The notes beneath the pieces were generated by a model that saw only the letters and a program-made list of their open reading frames with translations, ran no database searches and was not told the DNA's origin. From Kitasatospora cinereorecta (GTDB lineage: Bacteria > Actinomycetota > Actinomycetes > Streptomycetales > Streptomycetaceae), in assembly GCF_024172095.1 (NCBI RefSeq), contig NZ_JAMZDX010000003.1, forward strand, positions 186,001 through 250,000: 64,000 nucleotides of DNA, given 5' to 3'. The number at the start of each line of letters is the position of its first letter. Position 1 is the first letter of the stretch. Below are positions 61,637 through 64,000 of the stretch, in pieces. Position numbers and translations under genes: made by a program.

Positions 61637-62530
61637 GTGAACGACTGCGCCGAGCAGCCCCCCGTCAAGGACGGCCCGGCCGACGGGTACGTCCGGATCC
61701 GGCTGGACCTGGCGTACCAAGGGGCCGAGTTCTCCGGCTGGGCGCGACAGCGCGGCCGCCGCACCGTGCAGGAGGAGATCGAGATCGCCCTGCAGATCGT
61801 CACCCGCAGCGCCGAGCACTACCCGCTCACGGTGGCCGGCCGCACCGACGCCGGGGTGCACGCCCGCGGCCAGGTCGCGCACGTCGACCTGCCGGTCGAG
61901 CTGTGGGCCGCGCACGGCGAGAAGCTGCTGCGCCGGCTGGCCGGCCGGCTCCCCGCCGATGTGCGGATCTACCGGGTCGCCGCGGCGCCGTACGGCTTCG
62001 ACGCCCGCTTCTCGGCGATCTGGCGCCGGTACGCCTACCGGGTGGCCGACCACCCGGGCGGGGTGGACCCGCTGCTGCGCGGACACGTGCTCTGGCACGA
62101 CCGGCCGCTGGACATCGAGCGGATGAACGCCGCCGCGAAGCTGCTGCTGGGCGAGCACGACTTCGCCGCGTACTGCAAGAAGCGCGAGGGCGCGACCACC
62201 ATCCGCACCCTGCTGGAGCTGCACTGGGACCGCGTTCCGGTGGACGGCTACGCGACGCAGGAGGGCTCGCTCGCGGTGGCGACCGTCCGGGCCGACGCCT
62301 TCTGCCACAACATGGTGCGGGCGCTGGTCGGGGCGATGCTGCTGGTCGGCGACGGGCACCGGCCGGTGGAGTTCCCCGGCGAGGTGCTGGCCGGCGGGGT
62401 GCGCAACTCCGCGGTCAACGTGATCCGGCCGTACGGGCTGACCCTGGAGGAGGTCGGCTACCCGGCCGACGAGCTGCTCGCCGAGCGGAACCGGGCCGCC
62501 CGCCGGATGCGGACGCTGCCCGGTACATAA
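61637..62530 (+). CDS. truA: tRNA pseudouridine(38-40) synthase
   Basis: TruA (297 aa from this start) makes pseudouridine at positions 38-40 of the tRNA anticodon arm. The catalytic Asp is in [31 protein letters not shown] and [14 protein letters not shown] are family motifs. GTG 61637 has GGAG 5 bases upstream; ATG 61625 in frame is nearly as good; GTG 61598 lies within the rplQ terminator and is unlikely. Confidence 0.95.
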   Translation: MNDCAEQPPVKDGPADGYVRIRLDLAYQGAEFSGWARQRGRRTVQEEIEIALQIVTRSAEHYPLTVAGRTDAGVHARGQVAHVDLPVELWAAHGEKLLRRLAGRLPADVRIYRVAAAPYGFDARFSAIWRRYAYRVADHPGGVDPLLRGHVLWHDRPLDIERMNAAAKLLLGEHDFAAYCKKREGATTIRTLLELHWDRVPVDGYATQEGSLAVATVRADAFCHNMVRALVGAMLLVGDGHRPVEFPGEVLAGGVRNSAVNVIRPYGLTLEEVGYPADELLAERNRAARRMRTLPGT

Positions 62531-62547
62531 AACCGGAATTGGACAAT

Positions 62548-62579
62548 CGGGCATTTGCGGACTTCCGCTGTGATGCCCG
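62548..62579 (+). terminator. Hairpin after truA
   Basis: CGGGCAT (62548-62554) pairs with ATGCCCG (62573-62579), with an inner stem GCGGA/TCCGC. It lies 17 bases past the truA stop, in the middle of the 157-base spacer before the dehydrogenase gene. The sequence around it (ACATAAAACCGGAATTGG) is the most AT-rich in this part. Confidence 0.65.
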
Positions 62580-62687
62580 TCACTCGCCGCTCGGTACCCC
62601 TCCGTAAACGGCCCGCACCCCGCTGTGCGACCATCTTCAGGTCGCGGGAAGCGACGCCGTGGAAGCAGTCTTTGGAGTTGTGCCGCT

Positions 62688-63959
62688 ATGAGTGCCCGCA
62701 GGGATGCCGATCTTGTCGTGATCGGCCTGGGTTACGTCGGTCTTCCCTTGGCGCGCGGGGCCGCCCGGGCAGGTTTGCGGGTGATCGGCCTGGACCGGAG
62801 CACGAAGGTCGTGGACGGTCTGAACGCGGGCGAATCGCACATCGACGACATTTCCGACGCACAACTCGCGGAAATGCTGGAGAAGGGTTTCTCCGCCACC
62901 ACCGACGGGTCGGTCATAGCCTCCGCCAAGGCGGTGGTGATCTGCGTTCCGACGCCGCTGACCGAGCACGGCGCACCCGATCTGACCGCGGTGAACAGCG
63001 CCGTCGCCGTGGTGGCGGAGCACCTGACCCCCGGCACGCTGGTGGTGCTGGAGTCGACGACGTACCCGGGCACCACCGACGACGTGGTCCGCCCCGCGCT
63101 GGAGGCGACCGGCCTGCGCGTCGGCACCGACTTCCACCTCGCCTTCTCGCCCGAGCGGATCGACCCCGGCAACCCCGACTTCGGCCTGGAGAACACGCCC
63201 AAGGTGGTCGGCGGCTGCACCGCGGACTGCACCAAGGCGGCCCGCGGGCTGTACGAGCGCTTCGTGGGCGAGGTGGTCGAGGCCAAGAGCCCGCGCGAGG
63301 CCGAGATGGCCAAGCTGCTGGAGAACACCTACCGGCACGTCAACATCGCCCTGGTCAACGAGATGGCGATGTTCTGCCGCGAGATCGGCGTCGACCTGTG
63401 GGACGCCATCCGCTGCGCCTCGACCAAGCCGTTCGGCTTCGCGCCGTTCTACCCGGGTCCGGGCGTCGGCGGGCACTGCATCCCGATCGACCCGAACTAC
63501 CTCTCCTACAAGGTCAGGTCGCTGGGCATCCCGTTCCGGTTCGTCGAGCTGGCCCAGGAGATCAACCAGCGGATGCCGGTGCACGTGGTCCAGCGCGCCG
63601 TCGACCTGCTCAACACCCGCGGCAAGGCGATGAACGGCTCCCGGGTGCTGCTGCTCGGCGTGACCTACAAGCCGGACATATCCGACCAGCGCGAGACGCC
63701 GGCCACCGCCGTGGCGGTCGAACTGCTGCGCCGCGGCGCGGACGTCCGCTACTACGACCCCAACGTCCCCGCCTGGGACGTGGCCGGCGTTCCGGTGGAG
63801 CGGGTCACCGACTACCTTGCGGAGGCGGCCGGCGCCGACCTCACCGTCCTGCTGCAGCCGCACAGCGAGATCGACCTCACCGAGCTGGCCGACCGCGCGT
63901 CCCTGCTCTTCGACACCCGCGGCAAGACGGTCGGGCATCCGCAGGCGGTGCAACTGTGA
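62688..63959 (+). CDS. Nucleotide-sugar dehydrogenase (UDP-glucose/UDP-ManNAc type)
   Basis: A 423-aa enzyme that oxidises a UDP-sugar to the uronic acid in two NAD steps. IGLGYVGLPLARG is the Rossmann site; STTYPGTTDD, AKLLENTYRHVNIALVNEMA and PGPGVGGHCIPIDPNYL with the catalytic Cys are diagnostic. The Arg-rich pattern resembles the WecC/ManNAc dehydrogenase branch more than UgdA, but substrate is not certain. ATG 62688 has GGAG 10 bases upstream. The next gene starts inside its stop (GTGA). Confidence 0.93.
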   Translation: MSARRDADLVVIGLGYVGLPLARGAARAGLRVIGLDRSTKVVDGLNAGESHIDDISDAQLAEMLEKGFSATTDGSVIASAKAVVICVPTPLTEHGAPDLTAVNSAVAVVAEHLTPGTLVVLESTTYPGTTDDVVRPALEATGLRVGTDFHLAFSPERIDPGNPDFGLENTPKVVGGCTADCTKAARGLYERFVGEVVEAKSPREAEMAKLLENTYRHVNIALVNEMAMFCREIGVDLWDAIRCASTKPFGFAPFYPGPGVGGHCIPIDPNYLSYKVRSLGIPFRFVELAQEINQRMPVHVVQRAVDLLNTRGKAMNGSRVLLLGVTYKPDISDQRETPATAVAVELLRRGADVRYYDPNVPAWDVAGVPVERVTDYLAEAAGADLTVLLQPHSEIDLTELADRASLLFDTRGKTVGHPQAVQL

Positions 63960-64000
63960 GCAAGTCCCGCGACGACGCCCGGAGAAACCAGCCGGCGCCG
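63956..64000 (+). CDS. Start of a gene cut by the window edge
   Basis: GTG 63956 overlaps the dehydrogenase stop in GTGA, and the frame stays open to the end: MSKSRDDARRNQPAP, 15 codons. The overlap type matches the other coupled pairs in this window, so a cotranscribed gene is likely, probably in the same polysaccharide pathway. Nothing about its function can be said. Confidence 0.5.
   Translation, partial: MSKSRDDARRNQPAP

Overview
The window comes from a high-GC actinomycete, almost certainly family Streptomycetaceae (Streptomyces or Kitasatospora). Support: near-identity of RpoB, RpoC, EF-Tu and the ribosomal proteins to streptomycete proteins as I remember them; GTG and TTG starts; GTGA/ATGA/TGATG stop-start overlaps; an alpha operon without rpsD; and the dispersed 'GGGGCGCG...AACTGCGCG' palindromes common in these genomes. 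It is chromosomal core sequence: three conserved expression-machinery blocks separated by two accessory segments. I saw no tRNA, rRNA, insertion sequence, prophage or CRISPR array.

Layout. (1) 1-8006: promoter, leader, rpoB, rpoC and a double terminator. (2) 8.1-25.6 kb, accessory: a DUF4097 lipoprotein with a NarL-type two-component pair; a small membrane protein; a MoxR ATPase with a metallopeptidase-like/VWA partner; a Sir2 deacylase with a cytochrome P450; an ADP-ribosylglycohydrolase; an amidase; an apparent operon of DUF2786 protein, second ADP-ribosylglycohydrolase and TerF-type VWA protein; an ABC-2 exporter; a DUF1707 membrane protein. Three palindromic repeats sit at gene ends here. 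(3) 25.7-30.5 kb: the str operon rpsL-rpsG-fusA-tuf with a near-consensus promoter and a strong terminator. (4) 30.7-44.4 kb: a surface-polysaccharide locus with an acyltransferase, a sugar-nucleotide reductase/epimerase, two GT2 enzymes, rfbC, rfbA, rfbB, a flippase-like protein, DUF2304, and two paralogous AftA-like membrane proteins flanking a GT-C protein. (5) 44.8-61.6 kb: the fused S10-spc-alpha operons (rpsJ to rplQ) with secY, adk, map, infA and rpoA, and with an mscL inserted between map and infA. (6) 61.6-64 kb: truA, a nucleotide-sugar dehydrogenase and the first codons of another gene.

How they work together. Blocks 1, 3 and 5 make RNA polymerase, the 30S/50S ribosomal proteins, the elongation factors and the Sec translocon. 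The larger spacers inside them carry strong hairpins (rpoB-rpoC, fusA-tuf, rpsN-rpsH, rplO-secY, adk-map, map-mscL, rpsK-rpoA, rpoA-rplQ), which suggests expression is adjusted by partial termination, RNA processing and internal promoters. Block 4 would make a dTDP-6-deoxyhexose and build, modify and export a glycan; the dehydrogenase at the right end may add a uronic acid. The most intriguing accessory stretch is 11.5-22.1 kb, where NAD/ADP-ribose enzymes (Sir2 and two ADP-ribosylglycohydrolases) are interleaved with MoxR/VWA and TerF-VWA modules. I propose, without proof, that these form an ADP-ribose-linked stress or conflict module.
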